Positions 11,115 to 19,035 of a stretch of 22,065 nucleotides of DNA are shown in pieces. The position numbers and the translations under genes were made by a program. Below the pieces are notes generated by a model that was not told the DNA's origin, did no database searches, and worked only from the letters and a program-made list of their open reading frames with translations. Each line of letters starts with the position of its first letter. The stretch's first letter is position 1. The stretch is from a virus: the IMG/VR virus record IMGVR_UViG_3300032223_001650, positions 1 to 22,065 of that record; one strand, 5' to 3'.

Positions 11115-12577
11115 GTGCTGTATTGAAAGAGGACGCAGAGCTTAAAAAGCTGACAAGGCTGATGGCAGACCTTGAGCATTCTCTTTCAATCAATAAGCTT
11201 TCCTACTACAAGCCCTATCCCTACCAGATCAGGTTCCACAACTCCAGAGGGCAGGGGACTGACAAGCCAGCATCGCAGCGGTTGCTGATGGCGGCGAACA
11301 AGATTGGCAAAACCTATTGCACGGCGATGGAAACGGCCTATCACGCGACCGGGCAATATCCTGATTGGTGGGAAGGGACTCGATTTACCACGCCAGTTGA
11401 AATGCTAGTTTCCGGAATGACCAATGACAGTGTGCGTGACATTGGACAGCGGGAGTTGCTCGGGAACCCTACGGATATTCATTCGCTAGGCAAAGGGACC
11501 ATCCCGAAGAAGTCTATTGGAAAACTACGCACGAAAGTTGGCGTACCCAATGCTTACGATTCTGTCAGGGTCAAGCATGTTACTGGTGGTGAATCAACGA
11601 TTTACTTCCGCGCCTACGAGCAGGGCTGGAAAAAGTTTCAGGGGATTAAGTTCAGCGCAATCTGGCCCGATGAAGAACCGCCAGCGGAGATTTGGTCGCA
11701 GTTGATCCGCGCAACACTGACAAACCAGCAGGCCATCATCTATTGCTCGATGACGCCAGAGGAAGGAATGACTGAGATTGTCACTCAGTTTATGGAGAAC
11801 TTGCAGATAGGGCAGGCGCTTATTACTGCAACTTGGGATGATGCGCCACACTTTTCTGAGGAAGAAAAAGAACAAAGGTTGGCCGCACTGCGCCCTCACG
11901 AGCGGGAGATGCGATCTAAGGGTATTCCGTTACGTGGTGCTGGACTGGTATTCCCTGTGCCTGACGATAACCTACTTGTTGAGCCTTTCCCCATACCTAA
12001 GCATTGGCCGCAGATTGTGGGAATTGACTTTGGTATTTCGACGCAGCACCCGTTTTCAGCGGCTCGGTGGGCATGGGATCGGGACAATGACATTAAGTAC
12101 CTGATTGCCGAGTTCCAGACCAGTAACGACCTTCCAGCGGCCCACATTGACGCGATCAACACATGGGGAAAATGGATTCCGGTGTCGTGGCCGCATGATG
12201 GAGCGAACCGGGAAAAGGGGACTGGGGATGAATTGCAGCAGACTTACCGGAAAAAGGGCCTGAATCTGCTTCCTTGGAAGGCCACGAATCCGCCAACCGT
12301 GGGACAGAAGGAAGGAGAGGGCGGAAATTCGGTTGAAGCATCGATTTTGTCCATGCTGGACGATATGTATCAGGGCAGAATCAAGGTTTTTCGGACCTGT
12401 CCTACGTTTTTTCGAGAAAAAGCCTTGTATCACAGGGATTTGAAGGGCAAAATCGTAAAAATGCACGAGGATTTGATTTGCGCCGCAAGATACGGCCATA
12501 TGATGATTCGCCATGCCAGGGTCATTTCCATTCGTCCCCCTGTGCAAAAATTACCTTCGGGTATCCGGCAATGGTAG
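11111..12577 (+). CDS. terL: Terminase large subunit (packaging ATPase/nuclease)
   Basis: The 488-aa protein is a complete TerL, the motor that cuts concatemeric DNA and pumps it through the portal. ATPase domain: Walker A variant AANKIGKT at 61-68, Walker B AIWPDEE at 183-189, coupling motif YCSMTPEEG at 211-219. RNase H-like nuclease: IVGIDFGIS (D306), VSWPHDGANREKGTG (D363) and KMHEDLICAARYG (D454), the three acidic residues expected. Length is typical. It starts in an ATGA overlap with the GT8-like gene and is followed by the portal after 9 bases. The unusual point is that glycosyltransferases, not only small packaging genes, separate it from terS. Confidence 0.95.
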   Translation: MSAVLKEDAELKKLTRLMADLEHSLSINKLSYYKPYPYQIRFHNSRGQGTDKPASQRLLMAANKIGKTYCTAMETAYHATGQYPDWWEGTRFTTPVEMLVSGMTNDSVRDIGQRELLGNPTDIHSLGKGTIPKKSIGKLRTKVGVPNAYDSVRVKHVTGGESTIYFRAYEQGWKKFQGIKFSAIWPDEEPPAEIWSQLIRATLTNQQAIIYCSMTPEEGMTEIVTQFMENLQIGQALITATWDDAPHFSEEEKEQRLAALRPHEREMRSKGIPLRGAGLVFPVPDDNLLVEPFPIPKHWPQIVGIDFGISTQHPFSAARWAWDRDNDIKYLIAEFQTSNDLPAAHIDAINTWGKWIPVSWPHDGANREKGTGDELQQTYRKKGLNLLPWKATNPPTVGQKEGEGGNSVEASILSMLDDMYQGRIKVFRTCPTFFREKALYHRDLKGKIVKMHEDLICAARYGHMMIRHARVISIRPPVQKLPSGIRQW

Positions 12578-12586
12578 AGGTTGTAA

Positions 12587-14809
12587 ATGGCTGAGACTAC
12601 GGTTGCAAAAACATCGACCATGAGCAGCGACGGGAAACCGGCTGACGAGGTAAAGCCGCTGTTCAAGGCTAAGAAGATCACGAAAGCCGATTGGTCAAAG
12701 GTTGAGAAGTTCTTGAAAGAGGACTTGGAAAACCGAAAGTTGTCAGATTTCCGCAAGACTCACGAGAGCATTTGGAAAGAGGTTGACCGGCAGGTTGCCA
12801 TGCAGCCCATGCTCAAGGTTAACCGTGACGGTGCCGAGATCGACATGGGCTGGCACAACGTCATTGAGTTAGGAGAGCTTTCCAAGGCATCTGAGAACAT
12901 CGCAGCCGATGTGGTGAGGATTACCTTCCCCCAGTCCCGTTTTTGGTTTGAAGCCCATTCTGACATTGTTGAGAGCATGGATTGGGACGATGACGGGAAC
13001 AAGAAGGTTGATCCAAAGCTTCAAACCGGGGTAGATGGTCGGTTGCGCTCAATGATGGTTCACCAACAAAAGGATTTTGGGCTGGAATCGTCTTGCGAAC
13101 TGTCGATTAAGGAAGCTTTGCACCACGGCAGTTATGTGGTTGAGGTGGACTGGGAAGAACAGGATTTCATTCAGGACGGGGACAAGGTAAGCACCAAGGG
13201 TGCGCCGAAGTGGATTCCGCACTCGATGTGGAACTGCTACCCCGATCCAAGCCCGTCCGTCATTGGCACGAGCATGTTCTATACCGGGAGCATGTTCATT
13301 GAAAGCTACATGCCCAGGTACAAGTCCGAACAGTGGATAAAATGCGGAGAGGACGGTTGGATGCCCTCCCAGTGGAAAAAGGTGTCCAAGGATGAGCATG
13401 TGCTTAAATCAGGCGGTCAGGAGCGAAAAACCAAGGATGTGAAGATCACGACCTACTGGGGCGATGTGGCAATCGAGCGAGACAATGAAACGCTCTTTTA
13501 CCCAAACCATAAAGTCAGGCTGTTCAACGGGACCATTGTGTATATGGCTCCCAACAAAATTCCCTTTAAAAACATTATCTTTGATGGGTACGAGCGCATG
13601 GATGTACGCGATCCGTACTATATGTCGCCCATCATAAAAATGTCGCCCATGCAGAAGTTGGCAAGCACATTGACCAACAAGTTCATGGATGGGGTGGAAT
13701 TGCACATCGAGCCGCCTATTGTCTATGACGGGAACGATCCGGACTTCGTAATCAACGGTGGGCCTGTGATTGCGCCGGGAGTCAAGGTTTCGACCAAGGG
13801 CACTGCCAGCTTCAAGGAAATTCAGATTGGCGACCTGAAAACGCCGCTTGAGGCTTTGCAGTTGTGCCTGTCTGAGATGAAGGAAAAGCTTGGGCGTCCC
13901 GGCAAGGATGTTGGAGATAGGGCAACCAAGGCCGAGGTAGTCAAGAATTCGCAGGACCAAGAGGTGTCGCTTGTCCGATTCATTGGCAGGTTTGAATCCT
14001 CGCTCCGCTCTTACCTGTACATGCAGCACGCCTTTAATCTTAGGGAATTGAAGGACATATCTTTTTATTCGCCCGAAATGTCCGATCCTGACTTCATCCG
14101 GATCAAGAACGAGGATTTGCCTCGCTCAGTACATTTTGAGGTTGTGGGTAGTCGTGGGGTGCTTGGAGAAGAAGAACGTAGCCAGAAGATGAGTGCAGTT
14201 ACGGCATTTGCTTCTGGCAATCCGTTGTTTGCGCCCCTGCTCAATGCGCCCTCGTTGCTTACCAAAATGTATCAGGATGCGGGGGTGAAGAACGCCGAGA
14301 CATTGCTGGTCAATCCGGGCGACTTGGACCCGCTCACGCTTGCCGCCAAGCTCAAGCAAACCATGCAGCTTACGCAGCAGCTTGCCGCGCAGTTGAAGGA
14401 TGAGAAGTCCAAGAATCAGTACAAGATGACCAAGATTCAGGCCGACCAGCAATTCAAGATGCAAAAGCTTCAGGCCGACCAGCAGGCCAAACAAGCAGCC
14501 GCACAGGCAGCGCACCTGAAAGATATGGAATCGGCCCGTCAGTTCAATGAGCAGCTAAAGCAGGACATGAAAAAAGAGCGTGATGAGTTTGTGGCGAAAA
14601 TGGCAAAGATCGAGGCGGATATGCAAAAGTCCGGTCTTAATTTCCACAACTCACAACTGGATAGGCTTACTCAGCAGCAGTTGAATGAAACCATCGACCA
14701 GAAGCTTGCTTCGCACAAATCAGAAATTATTGAGGCCGTGAAGTCGAGCAAAACCACCCGGATCAAGAAAGACAAAGCCAGCGGTAGTTATGAGGTTACA
14801 CAAGAATGA
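12587..14809 (+). CDS. Portal protein with long coiled-coil C-terminus
   Basis: The 740-aa protein is in the portal position directly after terL and has portal-like content. The N-terminal helices (DWSKVEKFLKEDLENRKLSD) are followed by a wing/stem core with PKWIPHSMWNCYPDPSPSVI at about 200-220. DPYYMSPIIKMSPMQKLAST and NKFMDGVELHIEPPIV lie at about 345-385, and EMKEKLGRPGKDVGDRATKA at about 430-450, the region leading to the long clip/stem helix. The last 150 residues are Gln/Lys/Ala-rich coiled coil with an 11-residue repeat (MTKIQADQQFK, MQKLQADQQAK), similar in kind to the barrel extension of P22-type portals. AGAGG precedes ATG 12587. Portals form dodecameric rings at one capsid vertex. 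The family call relies on context plus these features. Confidence 0.85.
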   Translation: MAETTVAKTSTMSSDGKPADEVKPLFKAKKITKADWSKVEKFLKEDLENRKLSDFRKTHESIWKEVDRQVAMQPMLKVNRDGAEIDMGWHNVIELGELSKASENIAADVVRITFPQSRFWFEAHSDIVESMDWDDDGNKKVDPKLQTGVDGRLRSMMVHQQKDFGLESSCELSIKEALHHGSYVVEVDWEEQDFIQDGDKVSTKGAPKWIPHSMWNCYPDPSPSVIGTSMFYTGSMFIESYMPRYKSEQWIKCGEDGWMPSQWKKVSKDEHVLKSGGQERKTKDVKITTYWGDVAIERDNETLFYPNHKVRLFNGTIVYMAPNKIPFKNIIFDGYERMDVRDPYYMSPIIKMSPMQKLASTLTNKFMDGVELHIEPPIVYDGNDPDFVINGGPVIAPGVKVSTKGTASFKEIQIGDLKTPLEALQLCLSEMKEKLGRPGKDVGDRATKAEVVKNSQDQEVSLVRFIGRFESSLRSYLYMQHAFNLRELKDISFYSPEMSDPDFIRIKNEDLPRSVHFEVVGSRGVLGEEERSQKMSAVTAFASGNPLFAPLLNAPSLLTKMYQDAGVKNAETLLVNPGDLDPLTLAAKLKQTMQLTQQLAAQLKDEKSKNQYKMTKIQADQQFKMQKLQADQQAKQAAAQAAHLKDMESARQFNEQLKQDMKKERDEFVAKMAKIEADMQKSGLNFHNSQLDRLTQQQLNETIDQKLASHKSEIIEAVKSSKTTRIKKDKASGSYEVTQE

Positions 14810-15834
14810 ACCTGTTAAGCGCTGTCAATTATGACCCTGCTGTTGCTGTAACAAAGGCAACCAGCGCATTATTGGCGATGACCGCAGTAGATACAACCAA
14901 TCTCAGATTAGCAATTACAGTACCCTCTCATGGAATTGTCCGGTTCAGGCTGCAATGCAATTTGTCCGGCGCAACCACGATGCCGCAAATTTTGCTTGGG
15001 GTACTGAATGGAGCCACTGTTCTTGGGAGGCAGGTTCCTTTAGCCGCATTGCCCGGAACTGCGCTTGCTACGACGAACGTACCCCTTGTGGCTGACTTTA
15101 TTGCAACCGGCCTTACCCCCGGAGCAATGAATGTTGACGCTGCGTATGGTGTGGAAACCATTGTTGCTGCAACAAATATTCACTATGGCGGACCTAACGA
15201 TACCACCGTAAATAATGCATGGGGTGGATTTGCATTTGAAGCATGGGACCCAAGGCCGGTGCCAACAGCTACGCCGGGAGCGGCAAACGGGTTGCTGATT
15301 TGCGGAAGTAATGCGGCAACGACTGTAAATATTACGGGAAGTTTAAGTGGATCGGTAGGAAGCGTAACCGGATCAGTTGGTAGCGTCACTGGGCTTACGG
15401 CATCTAATCTTGATGTTGCTGTTTCTAGTCGGATGGCTACATTCACTTTGCCAACCAATTTTTCAAGCCTCTTGATTACCAATGTCGGCTCAGTTACAGC
15501 AGGGACTGTTTCCGACAAAACGGGATATAGTTTAAGCCAAACATTCCCGACCAATTTCTCATCCTTGTCCATAACTGCGGGTGGTGCGGTTACTGCGGGC
15601 ACGGTCAGTGATAAGACAGGGTATGCACTAACATCTGCTTATGACGCAGCAAAAACAGCATTGCCTGCCAGTTCATATACCGCGCCTGATAATGCCAGTG
15701 TGGCCGCTATTAAAACAAAAACAGATAGCTTGGCATTTACGGTATCTGGGAAAGTGGACTCCAATTTACTTTATGTGAATGGGTCCGCAATAACCGGCAG
15801 CGGAACCAGCGTTAGCCCTTGGGGACCGGCATAA
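14806..15834 (+). CDS. Repeat-containing virion structural protein
   Basis: The 342-aa protein is Thr/Ser/Ala/Gly/Val-rich and almost lacks charged residues, typical of beta-structured virion proteins. The first 160 residues look like one beta-sandwich domain. Then come a short repeat GSVGSVTGSVGSVTG and two 32-residue units beginning PTNFSSL at residues 216 and 248 (216-247 and 248-279), each ending near AGTVSDKTGY. The repeats agree in protein but have diverged in DNA (15451 and 15547, 96 bases apart), so the duplication is old and selected. The C-terminus is TGSGTSVSPWGPA. It may be a head decoration or an appendage protein. The start overlaps the portal stop by ATGA. Confidence 0.65.
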   Translation: MNLLSAVNYDPAVAVTKATSALLAMTAVDTTNLRLAITVPSHGIVRFRLQCNLSGATTMPQILLGVLNGATVLGRQVPLAALPGTALATTNVPLVADFIATGLTPGAMNVDAAYGVETIVAATNIHYGGPNDTTVNNAWGGFAFEAWDPRPVPTATPGAANGLLICGSNAATTVNITGSLSGSVGSVTGSVGSVTGLTASNLDVAVSSRMATFTLPTNFSSLLITNVGSVTAGTVSDKTGYSLSQTFPTNFSSLSITAGGAVTAGTVSDKTGYALTSAYDAAKTALPASSYTAPDNASVAAIKTKTDSLAFTVSGKVDSNLLYVNGSAITGSGTSVSPWGPA

Positions 15835-16262
15835 TGGCCTCAGCATGGGGAAATAGTTTTGGCGTTGCTTGGGGAACGTCTTGGGATATTGGCAGCACCC
15901 CTCTTACGCCTCCCGCGCCGAGCGGTGGAAACTCTGGAGCCGATTCGCAATGGACCCCACCTCAATGGCTGCTTGACCAATTATGGGATGAGGAACTTCT
16001 CAAAGAAGAAAAGAAGAAACTATCAAGCAAAATCAAAAAGATAGCCAAAAAGAAAAGGGAGTTGCAGGTAAAAATTGCAAAACCTTCGCAAGACATTGAC
16101 TATTCAAGCATAATTGCAGCAATTCAGGCACTTGCGTCACAAATGGATGAGTTAGTTAGGGCTTACAAGCAAATCAACGGAGCCATTGTCCAGTTTTACG
16201 AGGAACAAGAGGAAGATGAAATGATGTTGCTGTTGACCATTGTGAGCAGGACATTGCATTGA
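15834..16262 (+). CDS. Coiled-coil hypothetical virion-operon protein (142 aa)
   Basis: From ATG 15834 (overlapping the previous stop, TAATG) the protein begins MASAWGNSFGVAWGTSWDIG, a Trp/Gly/Ser-rich opening. A Pro-rich linker follows, then a strongly charged helical segment (about 55-95, EELLKEEKKKLSSKIKKIAK) predicted as coiled coil, and a second helix with an acidic end (FYEEQEEDEMM). No family recognised. The aromatic N-terminus continues the theme of the previous protein's SPWGPA end, hinting at an assembly tag. Position between portal and scaffold suggests a virion or assembly role. Confidence 0.65.
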   Translation: MASAWGNSFGVAWGTSWDIGSTPLTPPAPSGGNSGADSQWTPPQWLLDQLWDEELLKEEKKKLSSKIKKIAKKKRELQVKIAKPSQDIDYSSIIAAIQALASQMDELVRAYKQINGAIVQFYEEQEEDEMMLLLTIVSRTLH

Positions 16263-16447
16263 ATACCAAAGTTGCCCACCCGGAATTGTTTCAAAACCAG
16301 CATTACTTGGACCTTTTGTCCAAAGTGGAGGCGCTTCGCCCGATGGTGCCTGCATATGACCCAAGATCGGACAACGTAGAGCAAATGAAGTACGAGAGCG
16401 CACGGCTTGAAATGTTCAAGCTGATGATGAGAATTATCAAACCCTGA
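16259..16447 (+). CDS. Small hypothetical protein, probable TTG start (62 aa)
   Basis: The frame opens with TTG at 16259, overlapping the previous TGA (TTGA), with AGGA about eight bases upstream; no ATG lies near. The protein MNTKVAHPELFQNQHYLDLL ... ESARLEMFKLMMRIIKP is helical with hydrophobic repeats. It ends 12 bases before the scaffold gene. Function unknown; the order portal, small genes, scaffold is common in phages. Confidence 0.6.
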   Translation: MNTKVAHPELFQNQHYLDLLSKVEALRPMVPAYDPRSDNVEQMKYESARLEMFKLMMRIIKP

Positions 16448-16459
16448 TGGAGTTAAACC

Positions 16460-17146
16460 ATGAGCGATGAGACAAACGATGTTGTCGATTCTTCCCAAAC
16501 CAACGATACGGCATCTGAACCGACTCTTGACGATGTTTATGCATCGGTAAAGTTTGACGAACCAGCAGCACCAGTTCAGGCCGCGCCAAGCATTCCGGCA
16601 ATCCCCAATGTTCAACAGGTTCAGCAACCTGTGCCTTCAGCAGTTCCTGATCCTTACGATTCGGAAGCGTTTAAGGCGTATATGGCTCGGCAAGAAGCCG
16701 GGACGACTGAGTTAAAACAAGCCCTTTCAAGCACTATTGCCTTCCTGTCTAACGCACAACAGGAACAAGCAAAAAAGGCTATTGAGGCAGACATTCAAGA
16801 TGCTGTGAAAACGGTCAATGAAGTAGTTGGATTCGACAAGCCGAAAGTGGTCGAGGCCATGCTTGATGCAAAGGCACGTGAGGACGTTCGTTTCAAAAAG
16901 CTTTGGGATAACCGCAAGGCCAATCCTACTGCATGGAACAACGCGCTCAAAGCAGTCTCAAGAGAGATTGCAAATGACCTGTCGGTGAAAGTTGATCCCA
17001 ATTTGACCAAAGCGCAGCAAGCAAGGCGTTTATCGCAAAGTCAAATGGCGACAACGAGCAAGGACGAACCGGATGAGTCTTGGAACAATATGAGCCAGGA
17101 CGATTTCCAGCGCAAATGGGAACAAATGGTATCCCGAGGCGCGTGA
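16460..17146 (+). CDS. Capsid scaffold protein
   Basis: The 228-aa protein directly precedes the major capsid gene and has scaffold composition. An acidic, disordered N-terminus (MSDETNDVVDSSQTND) is followed by a Pro/Ala/Gln-rich linker (about 35-65). A long helical Lys/Glu/Ala-rich body includes STIAFLSNAQQEQAKKAIEA and DIQDAVKTVNEVVGFDKPKV, and the C-terminus is basic-aromatic (DDFQRKWEQMVSRGA), as expected for the capsid-binding end. Scaffolds guide shell assembly and then leave the procapsid. GGAG precedes ATG 16460. No protease gene is seen beside it. The identity rests on position and composition, not on a sequence motif. Confidence 0.75.
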   Translation: MSDETNDVVDSSQTNDTASEPTLDDVYASVKFDEPAAPVQAAPSIPAIPNVQQVQQPVPSAVPDPYDSEAFKAYMARQEAGTTELKQALSSTIAFLSNAQQEQAKKAIEADIQDAVKTVNEVVGFDKPKVVEAMLDAKAREDVRFKKLWDNRKANPTAWNNALKAVSREIANDLSVKVDPNLTKAQQARRLSQSQMATTSKDEPDESWNNMSQDDFQRKWEQMVSRGA

Positions 17147-17147
17147 G

Positions 17148-17166
17148 TTCCTGCTAGTCGCAGGAA
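17148..17166 (+). promoter_or_regulatory. Hairpin overlapping the capsid gene's Shine-Dalgarno
   Basis: TTCCTGC and GCAGGAA pair over 7 bp around a 5-base loop. The 3' arm covers part of the GGAAGGA ribosome site (17163-17169) seven bases before the capsid ATG. In RNA it could occlude the site until ribosomes leaving the scaffold gene, or a bound factor, open it. Confidence 0.6.
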
Positions 17167-17175
17167 GGATTAGAA

Positions 17176-18267
17176 ATGGCTACCGTAATCACGACAAATG
17201 CAACCTATCTAACTCAGCCGATTAACTACGTGCTGATGAAGGGGTTGCTGCAAGCTGCACGCAAGAAACTCCCTTACTTCAACGGAACGCTTCCGGGCGA
17301 TCTGATTAAAAACGGCGGTTCGTCTGCCGTGAAGTGGGAGCGTATCAACAACCTGACCGCCGTTACTACGGCATTGGGCGAAGTTACTGGCAACTCCTCG
17401 TTTCTGTTTGGGCGTGCGCTGGTTACTCCGACTTATTCATCTGTTACCGCAACTGCCGCCAAATACGGCAATGCGATTCAGGTGACTGAGGAAGTTGACC
17501 TGTTCAACGTCAATACCCGCAGTGCAAAGCTCATGGACACCCTCGGCGCGAATGCTGGTGAGTCCCTGAATACCATTGCCAAGGCGGAATACGACAATGC
17601 CACCCTGATTCGCTATTGCGCAAATACGGCTGGTGGTGCTGCTACTTCCGGCAAGTCCTATGTGTCCAGCAAAATGGTCACTACCGACTTGCAGTATGCG
17701 GTGAACACGCTGAACGCAAACGCTGCAATGCCTTTCACTCCGATGGCAACCGGCTCGCGCAACATTGGCACAAACCCTGTTCGGGTTTCGTACTACGGGA
17801 TTACGCACGTTGACTCCGAGGAAGATATTCGGACGATGACGGGCTTTATCCCTGTTGAGCAATACGGTGGCTACACAGAAACCATGCCTTTTGAATTTGG
17901 CGCGGTGAATGGTATTCGCTGGTGTTCCACTCAGGTTGCTACAATTAACCTGTCTGCCGGTAAGAAAACGGCGACTGGCTATCGTGGATCGACCAACATC
18001 AAGAACGACGTTTATACGTCTTACGTATATGGTCGTGAAGCGATTGGTACGGTTGGCCTGGGCAACATGCACGCGAGCAATTCGTATGAGATGTATAACC
18101 CGAAGTATCCTCCCGCTGTTGAGGTGATCTTTAAACCGGCTGGTTCGGCTGGTGCGGGTGATCCGTACAATGAAATTGCATCGCTGGCGTGGAAATCATG
18201 GTTCGTTGCCAAGATTCTCAATTCAAACTGGATTGTGAAGCTGTTCCATCTGGCAACCAAGCTGTAA
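17176..18267 (+). CDS. Major capsid protein, N4-gp56 family
   Basis: The 363-aa protein matches what I know of the N4-gp56 capsid family. The N-terminus has ITTNATYLTQPINYVLMKGL and LLQAARKKLPYFNGTLPGDL. KWERINNLTAVTTALGEV (about 54-71) and a spine-helix region with EEVDLFNVNTRSAKLMDTLG (about 105-124) follow. The P-domain/A-domain stretch includes YYGITHVDSEEDIRTMTGFI and VEQYGGYTETMPFEFGAVNG, and the end is SNWIVKLFHLATKL. This HK97-fold subunit forms the shell. GGAAGGA lies upstream but can be covered by the hairpin at 17148-17166. The gene is followed by another strong hairpin. Codon use is more C-rich than in the small terminase, as expected for a highly expressed gene. Confidence 0.92.
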   Translation: MATVITTNATYLTQPINYVLMKGLLQAARKKLPYFNGTLPGDLIKNGGSSAVKWERINNLTAVTTALGEVTGNSSFLFGRALVTPTYSSVTATAAKYGNAIQVTEEVDLFNVNTRSAKLMDTLGANAGESLNTIAKAEYDNATLIRYCANTAGGAATSGKSYVSSKMVTTDLQYAVNTLNANAAMPFTPMATGSRNIGTNPVRVSYYGITHVDSEEDIRTMTGFIPVEQYGGYTETMPFEFGAVNGIRWCSTQVATINLSAGKKTATGYRGSTNIKNDVYTSYVYGREAIGTVGLGNMHASNSYEMYNPKYPPAVEVIFKPAGSAGAGDPYNEIASLAWKSWFVAKILNSNWIVKLFHLATKL

Positions 18268-18273
18268 TGTAGT

Positions 18274-18301
18274 CAACGGGGCGGGGAAACCCGCTCCGTT
18301 G
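18274..18301 (+). terminator. Strong hairpin with GAAA loop after the capsid gene
   Basis: CAACGGGGCGGG and CCCGCTCCGTTG form a 12-bp stem (one G-U pair, 18280 with 18295) closed by a GAAA tetraloop. No T-run follows, and the next gene's ribosome site GGAGAG begins two bases after it. It is better read as an mRNA-stabilising or attenuating hairpin than a full terminator. Confidence 0.55.
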
Positions 18302-18315
18302 CAGGAGAGCAAGAA

Positions 18316-19035
18316 ATGCAATTCATTGACTGCGTGAACAGCATTCTGAGGTTGAATGGCTTCATCCGTGGCGATACGGATGCATTGGTCACATTCAATG
18401 ACGCAACGCACAATTCAACATCGCAGCTTGCCCAAATTGCGGTGCAGATGGAAATATCCGAATTAACCAGTCGCGGCCTGCTGCCTTACCAGCACAACAT
18501 AAACGCGACCCTGACAATGCAGACTGGAGTGAGGTCGTACAGTTTGCCCAATGACTTTATTCAAATGTGGGGCGATCCGCCCTTCTTTTATGACTCCATA
18601 GCAGAGTTTCAGGTTTTCGAGTTTCAGGGCGGCGAAAACAACCTGAGAAATTGCATCCTGACTTACAGGACCGATCCGGGGTATCCACTGTGGTTTTATT
18701 TCGAGTTGGGGACTACACAGAAGGTTTCTTTTTACCCAGTTCCGGATGCTCCTAGAAATGGGCTGGTGTTGAAGTTTGACTATTCTGCATCGGTAAATGT
18801 GGTGAATAGCACGGACACAATTCCCTTGCCGACCATTGACCAGCAATACTCTTTTACTGGCATGGCATCAAGGCGGTTCAAGTTCCTCTATGAAGGCAAG
18901 GTAGATCAGCCGGTGGATGACGACGCTGTTTATCGCGGTTACAGATCAACTTTGTTTTCCCTGATTAAAGGCAAGCAGCCAGCCACTAGATACGGGAATG
19001 TCTATATTTCCGGCGCTGGCATGTCGAGGTTCTAA
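18316..19035 (+). CDS. Probable head-tail adaptor/connector protein
   Basis: The 239-aa protein lies between capsid and tail-hub genes, where podovirus adaptors are found. It begins MQFIDCVNSILRLNGFIRGD, with SQLAQIAVQMEISELTSRGL (about 36-55) in the helical part and SYSLPNDFIQMWGDPPFFYD (about 75-94), the YSLPxDFxxM signature I associate with portal-adaptor/tubular proteins. Beta-rich segments follow, then a helical C-terminal tail with a basic patch. Adaptors bind the underside of the portal and seal the filled head. GGAGAG precedes the ATG. The exact family (T7 gp11-type or P22 gp4-type) cannot be fixed by eye. Confidence 0.6.
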   Translation: MQFIDCVNSILRLNGFIRGDTDALVTFNDATHNSTSQLAQIAVQMEISELTSRGLLPYQHNINATLTMQTGVRSYSLPNDFIQMWGDPPFFYDSIAEFQVFEFQGGENNLRNCILTYRTDPGYPLWFYFELGTTQKVSFYPVPDAPRNGLVLKFDYSASVNVVNSTDTIPLPTIDQQYSFTGMASRRFKFLYEGKVDQPVDDDAVYRGYRSTLFSLIKGKQPATRYGNVYISGAGMSRF

